A stretch of DNA of 25,304 bases, taken from positions 1 to 25,304 of the forward strand of contig JAYMSP010002260.1 in NCBI GenBank assembly GCA_036897095.1, given 5' to 3'. This DNA is from Plantago elongata (lineage: Eukaryota > Streptophyta > Magnoliopsida > Lamiales > Plantaginaceae). The translations under genes and the position numbers were made by a program. The notes under the pieces were generated by a model that ran no database searches, had not been told where the DNA came from, and worked only from the letters and a program-made list of their open reading frames with translations. Below are positions 10,110 to 18,369 of this stretch, piece after piece (the first letter of the stretch is position 1; each line of letters starts with the position of its first letter).

Positions 10110-10236
10110 CCCTGATCCTGTTTACTGATCATGTTCACTGATTTTTTTTACTGATCCTGTATACTGATCATGTTACTGATCCTGTTTACTGATATTGTTA
10201 CTGATCCTGCATACAAAACCTATTTACTGATCCTCA
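10110..10236 (+). repeat. Short tandem array of TACTGATCCTGT-like units
   Basis: At least eight CTGAT(C) cores recur at about 12-14 bp spacing, mostly as TTACTGATCCTG or TACTGATCATG. It looks like slippage or an enhancer-like array in the R/U5 part of the solo LTR. Confidence 0.75.
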
Positions 10237-10409
10237 TGAACTTCATTGCACGAAAACTGTTTTTGAAAAGCAACCACACACTATTTTTTTTGAAAATTTG
10301 GGGAAACCATACTGGTCGACACTGTCGACACACTGTTACTGCTACTGGGTGATGCCACCTACAACGATACTGTTATTGTTAAGGAGTATTCAAACGGTCC
10401 TATATAATT

Positions 10410-10672
10410 GGGTTGCGATGGGTCGCACCTATCATATGCAACACCTGAGAGGTTGCTCCTCAACACTCATATATATATCCGGGTTGCGATGGGTTCGTGT
10501 CCATCAACGCAACACCTGAGGTCACGCCTCCACTGTTACGAATTCGGGTTGTGATGGGTTCGTGTCCATCAATGCAAAACCTGAGGTCACTCCTCCATTG
10601 TTACGAATTCGGGTTGCAATGGGTTCGTGTCTATCAATGCAACACCTGAGGTCACTCCTCCACTCTATCGGG
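10410..10672 (+). repeat. Four tandem units of 65-71 bp in the solo LTR
   Basis: Units start with GGGTTGCGATGGGT at about 10410, 10481, 10546 and 10611. Each has the core GTGTC(C/T)ATCAA(C/T)GCAA followed by ACACCTGAGGTCAC(T/G)CCTCC. Units 2-4 are closely similar; unit 1 is more diverged. Confidence 0.85.
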
Positions 10673-11137
10673 TTATTTGACCAATACCTGATCAGTATGG
10701 TCTAGCCCAGGACGATTACTGTTTAGTACTACAACTCTGGCACTTTTCATGTGCTATAATTACTTACTGACTGTTACCGGTTTCCCTATTTTAAAAGGGT
10801 CGACCCGCGTGTTGTGTTGGGTCGCTGTACTGTTGCATTCATACACATATTCATGCATGCTTGATTATCCTCACTAAGTCTATGTGACTGACACTCTTCC
10901 TGTTTCAATAATCCCGCTTTCCCAGAAGTTTGAGCACGAAGAGAGGACCGGGTAGCTAGGCAGACAGACGGACTATGGCTTGTTCCGCTGTTGATCTAAT
11001 CTTGTAGATGTGTGTTTGACTTTCGAGTTAAAAATTATAGTTGGGCTTGTAGTAACTATTACTCTGAATTATTTAATATAATGTATTTGGATATTCGGCA
11101 CAATCCTTGACGTCTGAACCAGATCCGGGGCGATACA

Positions 11138-11142
11138 CACTC
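11138..11142. other. Target site duplication (right copy) of the solo LTR
   Basis: CACTC directly follows the ATACA end of the solo LTR and restarts the interrupted ORF3 sequence. It pairs with CACTT at 8027-8031. Confidence 0.8.
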
Positions 11143-11900
11143 CTTGATGAAAAGCTCCAATTGAAGAAAGATATCGATGCCAAGGATGCAGAGTTGGACG
11201 CTCTGCTAACAGACGATACATAGCATGATGCTAAGGCCGCATTAGATAGACCACATGAACCATCATCTCAGAAAGCTAGCTCCAAAGGTAAAGAGAAAAT
11301 GGTTGATGAGCCCGCTCAGAACGATCACATACTTGTGAGCACTCACGATGATGAGGCACAAGATATGGCTCCAAAAGAGGATTCATTTCTTCTCTCTCAC
11401 CTTAAAAGAGAACTTCTTGCTTCACATATCTTCTCATCACCAGCCATTACTTCCAGAGATGGAAATTTCCTCGAAAGAAGTACTGCTGAAGATTGAGATA
11501 GAATATTCTAAGGAGAAGGCACTCCTTGATGAAAAGCTACAATTGAAGAAAGATATCGATGCCATGGCTGCAGAGTTGGACGCTCTGGTGACAGACGATA
11601 CATAGCATGATGCTAAGGCCGCATCAGATAGACCACATGAACCATCATCTCGCTAGCACCAAAGTTAGAGAGAAAATGGTTGATGAGCCCGCTCAGAATG
11701 ATCACATACTTGTGAGCACTGACGATGATAAGGCACAGGATATGGCTCCAGAAGAGGATGCAATTCTTCTCTCTCACCTTAAAAGAGAACTTCTTGCTCC
11801 ACATATCTTCTCATCACCAACCGTTACTTCCAGAGATGGAAATATCCTCGAAAGAAGTACTGTGTTTGCTGCACTCAAAAATGACTTAGTTGCTGAAGAT
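11138..11900 (+). repeat. ~382-bp tandem duplication in ORF3 coiled-coil region
   Basis: The block beginning CACTCCTTGATGAAAAGC at 11138 recurs at about 11520. The two copies are highly similar through GATATCGATGCC, the ACAGACGATACATAGCATGATGC block, GAGAAAATGGTTGATGAG and TCCAGAGATGGAAAT. The join at about 11483-11490 returns to CTGAAGATTGAG, which also lies just left of the solo LTR (7992-8005). So the unit runs from about 7992 (through the LTR insertion) to about 11485, then repeats. Only the first copy carries the solo LTR, which suggests the LTR inserted after the duplication. Confidence 0.85.
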
Positions 11901-12524
11901 TCCTAGGTACTTTAATCCATACCTACTGACCTCAAGCCAATAGCTAAGCTCTTGCTACACAGAGCCACTAGCATTGCACTGTCTCTATAAGATCTATGCA
12001 TGGTACGGGATGAAGACTGCAAAAAATGCCAACTTGAAGAATCTTAATATGCTACAATGAAAGCAGAGTCTATATCACGTCCAATTGAAGAGCTAAACCA
12101 AAAGGAGTAGGCACTCCTTACATAGAGTCAAGAGCTCAGAAAAGAAGTTCAGAAACTTGTCCAAGTTCACAACAATCTGCAACAGAACTTCGAGTCACTC
12201 TCTCATCTTACGTTAGTTTGAGTCAGTCACTCATGACTATGGGGAAAGAGAATAGAACTGCCTAGATAGGTAGAGGAAGGAAGAGAAAACAATTACCCCT
12301 CCACAAGTCAATTTCCAAAATAGGACATGCCTTCTGAAGAAGCAAGTACAAGGCTACGAAGTATGATAACAAGGGGTTCCAAGGCCCTTGTTATATCTGA
12401 AGGAATCAAGCCTTCTAAGGAAGAACAACAACAAGAAGAAAGAGAAATCCAAGGTCAGGAGGGAGCATGTAAGTCTCTAATCAGGAACTTTGATGATGAT
12501 GATGATGAGACTGATATAGATTGA
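11143..12524 (+). pseudogene. ORF3 continuation: duplicated coiled-coil/acidic segments
   Basis: Resumes the ORF3 frame right of the solo LTR: L-D-E-K-L-Q-L-K-K-D-I-D-A-x-x-A-E-L-D-A-L (heptad-like), an in-frame TAG in both repeat copies, then P-H-E-P-S-S, K-E-K-M-V-D-E-P-A-Q-N-D-H and L-L-S-H-L-K-R-E-L-L. After the second copy a further helical stretch is readable between stops (S-Q-E-L-R-K-E-V-Q-K-L-V-Q-V-H-N-N-L-Q-Q, near 12128-12190). A Glu/Gln-rich piece ends in an Asp run (12490-12524). Long coiled coils suggest a multimerising structural protein. At least six stops make it a pseudogene. I do not recognise a named domain. Confidence 0.55.
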
Positions 12525-13065
12525 GTATGTCAAAGCCAATGACAACCAATAAGTCTATAGATTCATACATCTCCAGAATGTTTATTGGATACTTGAGCTA
12601 CAACATCTGCTATTAAAGAAGAAGTTTCCAGAACCTATCTACAGGCAAATAATGGCATGGAGAACCAACAAGCCTACTATGCTTAATCCAGCAAATACTC
12701 ACAAGTGGCTTGATTTTGAGGCTATGAAAAAGCCATTGGAATTTATCTGTCCTTATCCCAAGCCAGATGATGTTCACAAGACAAGGAAATTGGATGGTAC
12801 TCTCAGCAAACAGATCAGACTCGGAGTTGAACCTTATGAATCATTTTATATGACGAAGGAACAATACCCTGATGACATAGTGTACTTGGAAGAAATTTAC
12901 AAGTATCATCAGTTGTCACTACTGAAGATAAACCATGCATGGGTATGGGGTAAATACATACGGGTCAAGAACTTCATCAAGTCAAATGAAGACTTTGTTG
13001 AGAAACACAAAGATAATCCTGACAAAGCTTATAGAAACATTTGTGAACTAGCCAGAAAGACATAA
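12520..13065 (+). pseudogene. ORF3 C-terminal domain, unrecognised
   Basis: A frame starting about 12520 is open except for one TAA near 12550 and includes 137 uninterrupted codons from 12652. Readable blocks are V-Y-W-I-L-E-L-Q-H-L-L-L, P-E-P-I-Y-R-Q-I-M-A-W-R, T-H-K-W-L-D-F-E-A, L-E-F-I-C-P-Y-P-K-P-D and H-A-W-V-W-G-K-Y-I-R-V-K-N-F-I-K-S-N-E-D-F. It is rich in Lys, Tyr and Trp, unlike the Glu-rich upstream part, and looks like a folded domain. It overlaps the end of the preceding acidic frame, implying a frameshift at about 12520. Codon patterns look coding. No family recognised. It is the last coding segment before the polypurine tract. Confidence 0.55.
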
Positions 13066-13522
13066 CTCTCTGGAAGAAGGTTACTTTATGAATATGCTGA
13101 AGATTACAAGAGGGTTGATACCCATTGTTCTAGAGGAGATGTTGAAGAACTTATGGTTTCTGAACCTAAGTTAATTTTGAAGACTTGAAGACTAGTCTAT
13201 TAGGATGTTCACATGGAGCTTGGATTCTCCTTTTGTCACAATTTACTTAGTAATTTTGTAATTCTGCTAACTGTATTTCATTGTAATACATCTTGTAAAA
13301 GTTATCGTATGCTCTGTAATAGATCATTCTGAAGATCATACTCTCATAAACCACTTATAAGAAGATTAAATTGTCAGCAAATATCACTCCTTGTGATTTG
13401 GTTGATGTTTACTTTTTGCACTTAATCTATCTGATTAAATATCATTTGAGATGATTAAGTGGTGGATTGTTTTCACTTCCATGTTTGTAATAGGACCTTA
13501 TGATAGTCATGGTTGACTGATC
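13066..13522 (+). other. Non-coding tail between ORF3 and polypurine tract
   Basis: After the C-terminal domain a degraded reading continues briefly (to about 13190). The rest is T-rich, non-coding sequence of the kind normally found upstream of a 3' LTR. I see no gene in it. Confidence 0.6.
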
Positions 13523-13535
13523 AAAAAGGGGAAAA
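13523..13535 (+). other. Polypurine tract (plus-strand primer)
   Basis: AAAAAGGGGAAAA lies 2 bp before the TGTTAGG start of the 3' LTR, the standard position for priming second-strand cDNA synthesis. Confidence 0.88.
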
Positions 13536-14111
13536 TTTGTTAGGAATATTTGTTAGTATTTTTGATTAATCACCATATGACTTATCATTAGTACGAAAAG
13601 GTGACTAGTACTCTTAGTTCAATTGCACATTGTAAAAGAGGAAATCACTTAGTATGTTAGTTTAGTTAAACATGTATTAGGATTGTTAGGTCTCTGAATG
13701 TAATTTTATATTTTGAGAAGGCCATTAAGAAGGATCCTAGGAATGGATTTTAATCGAAGATTTGAAGACTGAAGAATGCACAAGTTTGATGAAGACATAA
13801 GAATTAGTCTCCTCAGATGGGATATGTTCAGAAAGCATATTGTATAGTGCAAATGGCACATTACATGTCTCTGAATATATGACATCATTGAGGCAAAGAG
13901 CATGCTAGCTTTCAAAAAGGCTCATGTATCTGTTGAGACTACATGACAAAGAAATAGTACAGTGTATTAATTAAACCGAATAAAAAGTCGATCAAGCTTA
14001 GTCCTCTCTGAAAAATGAGAAAGAGACTTCTAAGTACTTATTTGGAGATATCAAAGGATTAAATTCTGAGAAGGTCCAACGGATACTATTCAAACGACTC
14101 TCAAATTCATC

Positions 14112-14119
14112 TATAAATA
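14112..14119 (+). promoter_or_regulatory. LTR TATA box
   Basis: TATAAATA in the context CATCTATAAATACCACCA is conserved in all four SIRE-family LTRs here (also 23746-23753, and reversed at 15646-15653 and 20732-20739). It lies about 575 bp into the LTR and marks the likely U3/R promoter. Confidence 0.8.
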
Positions 14120-14503
14120 CCACCAATTAGAAGCTCAGAAATACACACACGAACTACAAGCATACTTTCATATTAAGCAAGTATTCTCTCAAGCATTCAT
14201 ACCACCATTCTCCAAGCTTACTGTTGCAACCATCAAGCTCGAAGAATAACTAGTAGTTCTAAGTGTCCGGAACCTATAACAAGAGTTTGTTATTCGTGAA
14301 AGAGTTGAACTTCCAGACACCCTTCATGAAGCTCATTCTCCAAAACATATACCAACACTTGGATCAGAAAGGAGAAACCCACCATATAATGAACATGTAT
14401 ATTAAGTAGTGTAATATCTTCAAGCTCTCTGAAAACATAGTTGGAAAGTTATAAGAGAAGCTTACCTGACAATAATCATATAACCAATACCATCTAGGAA
14501 TGG

Positions 14504-14571
14504 AGTACATGAAGTACTTGGTTTGGGAAATCAAGGAAAATGTCAAGGTTATCTTGAGTACATGAAGTACT
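14504..14571. repeat. Paired hairpin motif AGTAC-ATGAA-GTACT in the LTR
   Basis: Two identical 15-bp motifs with 5-bp inverted arms sit 53 bp apart, downstream of the presumed transcription start. Both are also present in the reversed LTR at 15210-15224 and 15264-15278, and in slightly changed form near 20276-20345 and 24124-24195. Confidence 0.8.
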
Positions 14572-14794
14572 TGGCTCGAAGAGCTAGGGAAAAACTCAGG
14601 GGGAACATTTGGTTGGGAACCATTTGTTTGTCGGGATCTTAGAATAGGACATACTGTAAGGAGAACTCAATTGTCTGTTCTAGTGAATTCCAGGTCTCAG
14701 AAAGACAGAAGTGAATTAGTTGTAGGATTACGCCACCTCAAGATACCACTACAAACTACTGGCGTTATTTACTATATTGTACTTACATTCTAGC

Positions 14795-14798
<4 letters not shown>

Positions 14799-14828
<30 letters not shown>
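14799..14828. repeat. CA microsatellite in LTR
   Basis: About 15 CA units. The same LTR position holds shorter CA/TG runs in the other copies (15045-15062 as TG, 24420-24434 as AC). Confidence 0.95.
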
Positions 14829-14829
<1 letters not shown>

Positions 14830-14979
14830 TATTAATGCAAAGCACATTTACATTTATCTAAAGTCTTCCGCTCTCTGAATCTAAGTATCAGAAACCTACC
14901 AGTTTATCAACGTATGTTTGAAAAGACTATTCCCCCCCCCCCCCTCTAGTTATTTCCTTTGTCATGATCTGGACCAACA

Positions 14980-16226
14980 CTTATAATCGGAGAGCGAAAG
15001 ACTTTATGCGATAGATAGATGAGTTTGTGCTTTGCACTAGTAAATGTGTGTGTGTGTGTGTGTTTTTGAAATGTAAATACAGAGACCTAGAATCCACTAG
15101 AATAGATAATTGAATTCTCCTTTTAATTTTGATCATATTCTAAGATTCTTATAACAAATGGTTCTTAACCAAATGTTCCCCCTCAGTTGTTCCCTATCTC
15201 CTAGAGCCAAGTACTTCATGTACTCAAAATAACCTTGGAGCTATTCCTTGATTTTCCATATCAAGTACTTCATGTACTCCACGCCTGATTGGTGTTTGGT
15301 TATGTTGTTTGTCAGGTAAGCTTCTCTTTATAAGTTTTCAGTTATGTCAGAGAGATTGAAGAATCAAGACTACTTAATATTTGTATGGTAGCTTGCTCTT
15401 TAATGACACAAGTTTGTGAGATTTGTTCAAGAGAATGAATCTCAGATAGTTATCCAACAATTCAACTCTTTCACAAATTACACTACTTGTTGAAGGATCA
15501 GGACACTTAGAACTGCTAGTGAATTCTCGAGCTTGTTAGTCACAACAGATAGCTTGGAGAATTGTAGTAAGAATGCTTGAGAGAATAATTTGCTTGTGAT
15601 TGTAGTTTGAATGTGTGTGTGTATTTCTCAGCCTCTAAGTAATGATATTTATAGATGAATTTTGTAGTCATTTGAGTAGTATCCGTTAGACATATTTCAA
15701 ATTCAATTCGTTCATATCTTTGAATTAGTACTCCTATGCCTATATCTCTTATTAGAGAGTTCAGCTGAAGGATAGTAACATTTCTGTGAAGCATTAAATG
15801 CATTGTACTATATTTCCTCATGTAGTCTCACCGGATGCATGTAACTTTCTGAAGCATCACATGTTCCATTTCTCAGAAACTTGTTGTCTCAGAAACCTAG
15901 CTGTAACTTTGTTTGGTGAATAAAACACAGATCTGTACATAGCTTTCTGGAAGCAATTATCTTAATAGAATTTCCTCCTTTGTTTTCAGATACCTTTTTG
16001 CAAAAGGACTTCTCCTTTGCTTGGATGCCTCCTTCTTGGTCTTCTACGAGCTAAATAAAAATTACATTCAGAGACCTAACATCCTATTACAAGGTTTCTA
16101 AAAATATCATACTCAGTGTATTTCTTCTTTACATTGGTCAAGTGAACAAAGAGTACAATACACCATTCCGAAACTAGGATAAGTCATTGTGCTGAGTTAT
16201 CAAAATACTAACAGATTTTCCTAACA
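14980..16226 (-). repeat. SIRE-family LTR in reverse orientation, lacking its last ~130 bp
   Basis: Reverse-complement reading starts TGTTAGGAAAATCTGTTAG (ending at 16226) and matches the other LTRs through the TATA box (15646-15653), the paired hairpins and the TG/CA repeat. It stops at 14980 about 130 bp before the expected CCAACA end. The missing tail is explained if the + strand element (ending at 14979) integrated into this older LTR; the tail would then lie upstream of that element's 5' LTR, outside the window. Its 5' boundary at 16226 abuts a gypsy LTR fragment, so it is either a solo LTR or the 5' LTR of a minus-strand element whose body lies left. Confidence 0.87.
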
Positions 16227-16273
16227 GGGTTAGAATCCCATTTATCCTTTATCTTGCTTCCGCTACTCTATGA
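16227..16273 (+). repeat. 5' LTR remnant of the gypsy element
   Basis: The last about 45 bp of the LTR remain (TTAGAATCCC to CTCTATGA), nearly identical to 18173-18217. The rest was separated by insertion of the reversed SIRE-family LTR ending at 16226; GGGTT after it may be the target duplication. Confidence 0.75.
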
Positions 16274-16275
16274 GT

Positions 16276-16293
16276 TGGTATTTAGAGATAGGA
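16276..16293 (+). other. Primer binding site of the gypsy element
   Basis: TGGTATTTAGAGATAGG-like sequence 2-3 bp after the LTR end resembles TGGTATCAGAG, the initiator tRNA-Met-complementary site used by many plant LTR elements, with a few changes. Confidence 0.6.
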
Positions 16294-16768
16294 ATTGCCT
16301 GGATAGATACTAGCTATTTTATCCCGACAAACCACCAACACCTCCCCACGCCACCCAAACCATTCTCCGAGCCTCACGCTCACACAAAAAATATCATAAA
16401 AAAAAGAGAGACAATTTTTGTATATCATTGACAACATAGTGAAGTCCGGGTAAAATGGAATGTCCCGTTGTTTCAGCCGTTCGATCGTCACGAAATTTGG
16501 ACATCAGATAGGAAACTCGTGGTGATAGAATCTGAACGGTGAAGATCGGAATCGAATCAGTTTGGACAGGTCAAATATCGTGCCTCATTAAGTAGAGGAT
16601 TCACCAATTACAGGTTGGTATTGGTGATGGAGTAAGTGTTGATGGACATCACAAATTGACCCCAGGGCATGAAGTCGGCAATGATACCATTACTCACTGT
16701 TGGTATAATTTTCGGGATGCAGTTGAGGACCTATGGATCTAAACAAGTTATGAAGTGACATATTTCGT
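16294..16768 (+). other. Gypsy leader region, no gag recognised
   Basis: I see no gag-like or zinc-knuckle coding between the primer site and protease. A short A-run (16384-16403) and scattered stops in all frames are present. Confidence 0.5.
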
Positions 16769-17401
16769 TGGTACTCCTATCCATGGTACATTTTTCGATC
16801 TACATGTAATGTTGTGGGACAAGCATGTGATTATATGATTGATAGTGGTCAATGTGCTAACTTTATCTCCCCTAAGATAGCTGAGAAGATGGGTTTATCA
16901 ACCGCATCACACTTAAAACTCTATAATTTGTTTCGTGGTGGAGATATAGGGTTGATATTGGTCGATCGACAGTGTGTAGCGCCTATTTCTATTGGTGAAC
17001 AATTTATAGAGGATATTTTATGTGATGTAATTGATAACGATACATGTGAATTATTTTTGGGTCTTCAATGGTTATATGAGTTTGACTTGGTGTATTGTGG
17101 TCAAAAAAATATTTACCAACTTACTCGAGGCGATCAGGTAATTTCATTAATTTCTATCGAACCGAAGAAAGAGGCTGAGACATCATCCATTCTTGATCAT
17201 ACCTTTGAAGATTTTGAGAATGCAATGAAAGAAAATTATTCGAAACTTGTTGAAGAGTCTGATAGAAATTCTAGTGTTGGAATTAATAACAATGTGCATG
17301 AAATTATGGATGTTACAGAAGAACACACTCATCCAGGATTAGCTCCAGAGAGTAGCGGGGGTGGTTCTGGTTCCTACCTCGAGTTTACTAAGGTTGAATA
17401 A
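16769..17401 (+). CDS. Ty3/gypsy retroviral-type aspartic protease ORF
   Basis: The frame reads C-N-V-V-G-Q-A-C-D-Y-M-I-D-S-G-Q-C-A-N-F-I-S, with the D-S-G active site at about residue 11 of the 195-codon piece. It continues S-P-K-I-A-E-K-M-G-L, P-I-S-I-G-E-Q-F, I-L-C-D-V-I-D-N-D-T-C-E-L-F-L-G-L-Q-W-L-Y-E-F-D: the plant gypsy protease pattern, ending in the usual G-x-x-W and D. The D-S-G is intact and about 195 codons are open, better preserved than the neighbours. After about residue 120 it becomes Glu/Ser-rich and ends at TAA 17399 without entering RT. Upstream codons (to about 16769) lack an ATG in frame, so it may have been translated as part of a longer polyprotein or from a later start. 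Confidence 0.72.
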   Translation, partial: WYSYPWYIFRSTCNVVGQACDYMIDSGQCANFISPKIAEKMGLSTASHLKLYNLFRGGDIGLILVDRQCVAPISIGEQFIEDILCDVIDNDTCELFLGLQWLYEFDLVYCGQKNIYQLTRGDQVISLISIEPKKEAETSSILDHTFEDFENAMKENYSKLVEESDRNSSVGINNNVHEIMDVTEEHTHPGLAPESSGGGSGSYLEFTKVE

Positions 17402-17861
17402 AGTTAAGTCATTGGAGAAAGATATGAATTTATTGGTTAATGGTTTGTTCACCATTGCAAACAACTTGGTTCTGATATGTCGTATTCATGGTCCACATCG
17501 ATCTATGGATAAGTTTGCAATTATTGAAGGTGTACGTGTCAACATGTTAAATACTATCTCCATGCTCACTTATAAGATGGAATATGGGGAAAGAAGGGTA
17601 TTTGATCCCGGCAAACTATCAACTCGTGGACGAGTTGTATTCTAGCGGGGGAGGGAGAAAAGACCATGAAGTATAATGAATGTCGAATGGAGTTTACGGT
17701 TAATACCGGTCTTTCAAAGGTGTTAAATGAGACTCGTATTTGATCCAAGAGGTAATGAGTCACTTAACCGAGAAGTCCGAGCAAGTATTCCTAGTTCACA
17801 ATGTTTGGTGTTCGTTGGTGTTGGTTTTAAGTATTTGTATAACTCGAAGACGAGTTCTATT
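17402..17861 (+). other. Gypsy 3' internal region with two polypurine-like sites
   Basis: An open stretch (17361-17645) encodes K-V-K-S-L-E-K-D-M-N-L-L-V-N-G-L and ends F-D-P-G-K-L-S-T-R-G-R-V-V-F followed by GCGGGGGAGGGAG (17644-17656). A second, similar ACTCGAAGACGAGTT...AAGTAGGGGAGA occurs just before the 3' LTR. A C-terminus like this followed by a G-rich purine tract is usual at the end of gypsy pol, so the internal one may be a duplicated or relic polypurine tract. No RT or integrase motifs are visible. Confidence 0.5.
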
Positions 17862-17873
17862 AAGTAGGGGAGA
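17862..17873 (+). other. Polypurine tract of the gypsy element
   Basis: AAGTAGGGGAGA lies 1 bp before the TGATAG start of the 3' LTR. Confidence 0.72.
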
Positions 17874-17874
17874 C

Positions 17875-18217
17875 TGATAGGGAACAATATTAGTTGAACT
17901 GGGTTTATTATCTCCAAGACAATTTTGGGATTTTTAGTTTAGTTAGCCAGTTAGAATTAGTTTTGGGCTTTTAGTTTAGTTAGGATTAGAAGTCTAACTC
18001 TATTAGGTTTAGTATAGTTATTTTTATATATATGATGTTAGCGAGGGTTTTATTCATTATCATGTTGATCATATTTATTAGATTTACGCCTTTTGGCTTA
18101 GCCATGCCTTTGAGTTTAAAACTCTGTGATAGTGGATTATATCGTTAATCTGTTTTTCGTGGATTTCTACATGTTAGAATCCCTTTTATCCTTTATCTTG
18201 CTTCAGCTACTCTATCA
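17875..18217 (+). repeat. 3' LTR of the gypsy element (343 bp)
   Basis: Starts TGATAGGGAAC and ends CTCTATCA, so TGATAG and CTATCA form terminal inverted repeats. It follows a polypurine tract. A TATA-like TTTTTATATATATG lies near 18020-18033. Confidence 0.82.
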
Positions 18218-18369
18218 GTTTGTACAATTCACTCAACACAATCCCACATCAGGTAAATCGATCAATTTTTGTAGAATGGAAAGCTTATTGGTGGCATATA
18301 GTTAGAATTTTTTTTTCAAAAAGGCATAGTGTTTTATCTTATTTTTGCTTACACCATGAAAGTGCAGGA
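18218..18369. other. Unassigned A/T-rich spacer
   Basis: About 150 bp between the gypsy LTR and the next copia LTR. I see no coding or repeat content beyond a T-run at 18309-18317. It may be the original flanking DNA of both elements. Confidence 0.4.

Larger units (their letters stand above)
8032..11137. mobile_element. 3.1-kb solo LTR, probably Ty3/gypsy Tekay-like chromovirus
   Basis: The insert starts TGTAAGGTCC and ends GGGGCGATACA, so it has TG...CA ends, and is flanked by 5-bp duplications. LTRs starting TGTAA... and ending ...GGGGCG(T/A)TACA are typical of Tekay/Del chromoviruses, in my recollection. No PBS, gag, pol or second LTR is present, so it is most simply a solo LTR from recombination between two LTRs. 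Composition is mosaic: A/T-rich 8075-8250, G/C-rich 8460-8860 and mixed after. The 142-codon ORF at 8417-8845 spans the TATA region and is probably fortuitous. Orientation is taken as + from the TATA box at 8698. A non-LTR origin is unlikely given ends and duplication. Confidence 0.75.
1..14979 (+). mobile_element. SIRE/Maximus-like Ty1/copia retrotransposon, 5'-truncated by window edge
   Basis: Domain order is gag tail, protease, integrase, reverse transcriptase, RNase H, a long third ORF, polypurine tract and 3' LTR. Protease-integrase-RT-RNase H is the Ty1/copia order. The RNase H style (GLWYPK, ADYAGSMLDRKST, CDNTSA, DIFTKPL) and an extra ORF between pol and the 3' LTR are features of the SIRE/Maximus lineage. 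The post-pol region is unusually long: about 9.6 kb, or about 6.5 kb without the foreign solo LTR at 8032-11137. Every ORF is broken by stops, frameshifts or deletions, so the copy is dead. The 5' LTR, PBS and most of gag lie upstream of the window. Family call is from recognised motifs, not from a database search. Confidence 0.88.
13538..14979 (+). repeat. 3' LTR of the SIRE-like element (1442 bp)
   Basis: Starts TGTTAGGAATATTTGTTAG directly after the polypurine tract and ends CTGGACCAACA. The same start and end occur in the LTR at 23176-24619 and, reversed, at 14980-16226 and 19849-21222. Inside are a TATA box (TATAAATA 14112-14119), two copies of AGTACATGAAGTACT (14504-14518, 14557-14571), a CA microsatellite of about 15 units (14799-14828) and a run of 13 C (14932-14944). 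Following CTTAT is the likely target-duplication copy; its partner would lie upstream of the window. Confidence 0.93.
16227..18217 (+). mobile_element. Small Ty3/gypsy element with protease only
   Basis: Composed of a 5' LTR remnant (16227-16273), PBS-like site, about 1.6 kb of internal sequence with one protease ORF, polypurine tract and a 343-bp 3' LTR (17875-18217). The same GTTAGAATCCC...CTACTCTAT(C/G)A sequence occurs at 16229-16273 and at the end of the 3' LTR, which links the two ends. No reverse transcriptase, RNase H, integrase or gag is recognisable, so the element would depend on another element, or has lost them by deletion. Most of the 5' LTR is replaced by the reversed SIRE-family LTR. 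Confidence 0.78.

Noticed and set aside
10110..10672. CRISPR array
   Set aside because: Units are contiguous tandem repeats of variable sequence without unique spacers, inside a plant LTR.
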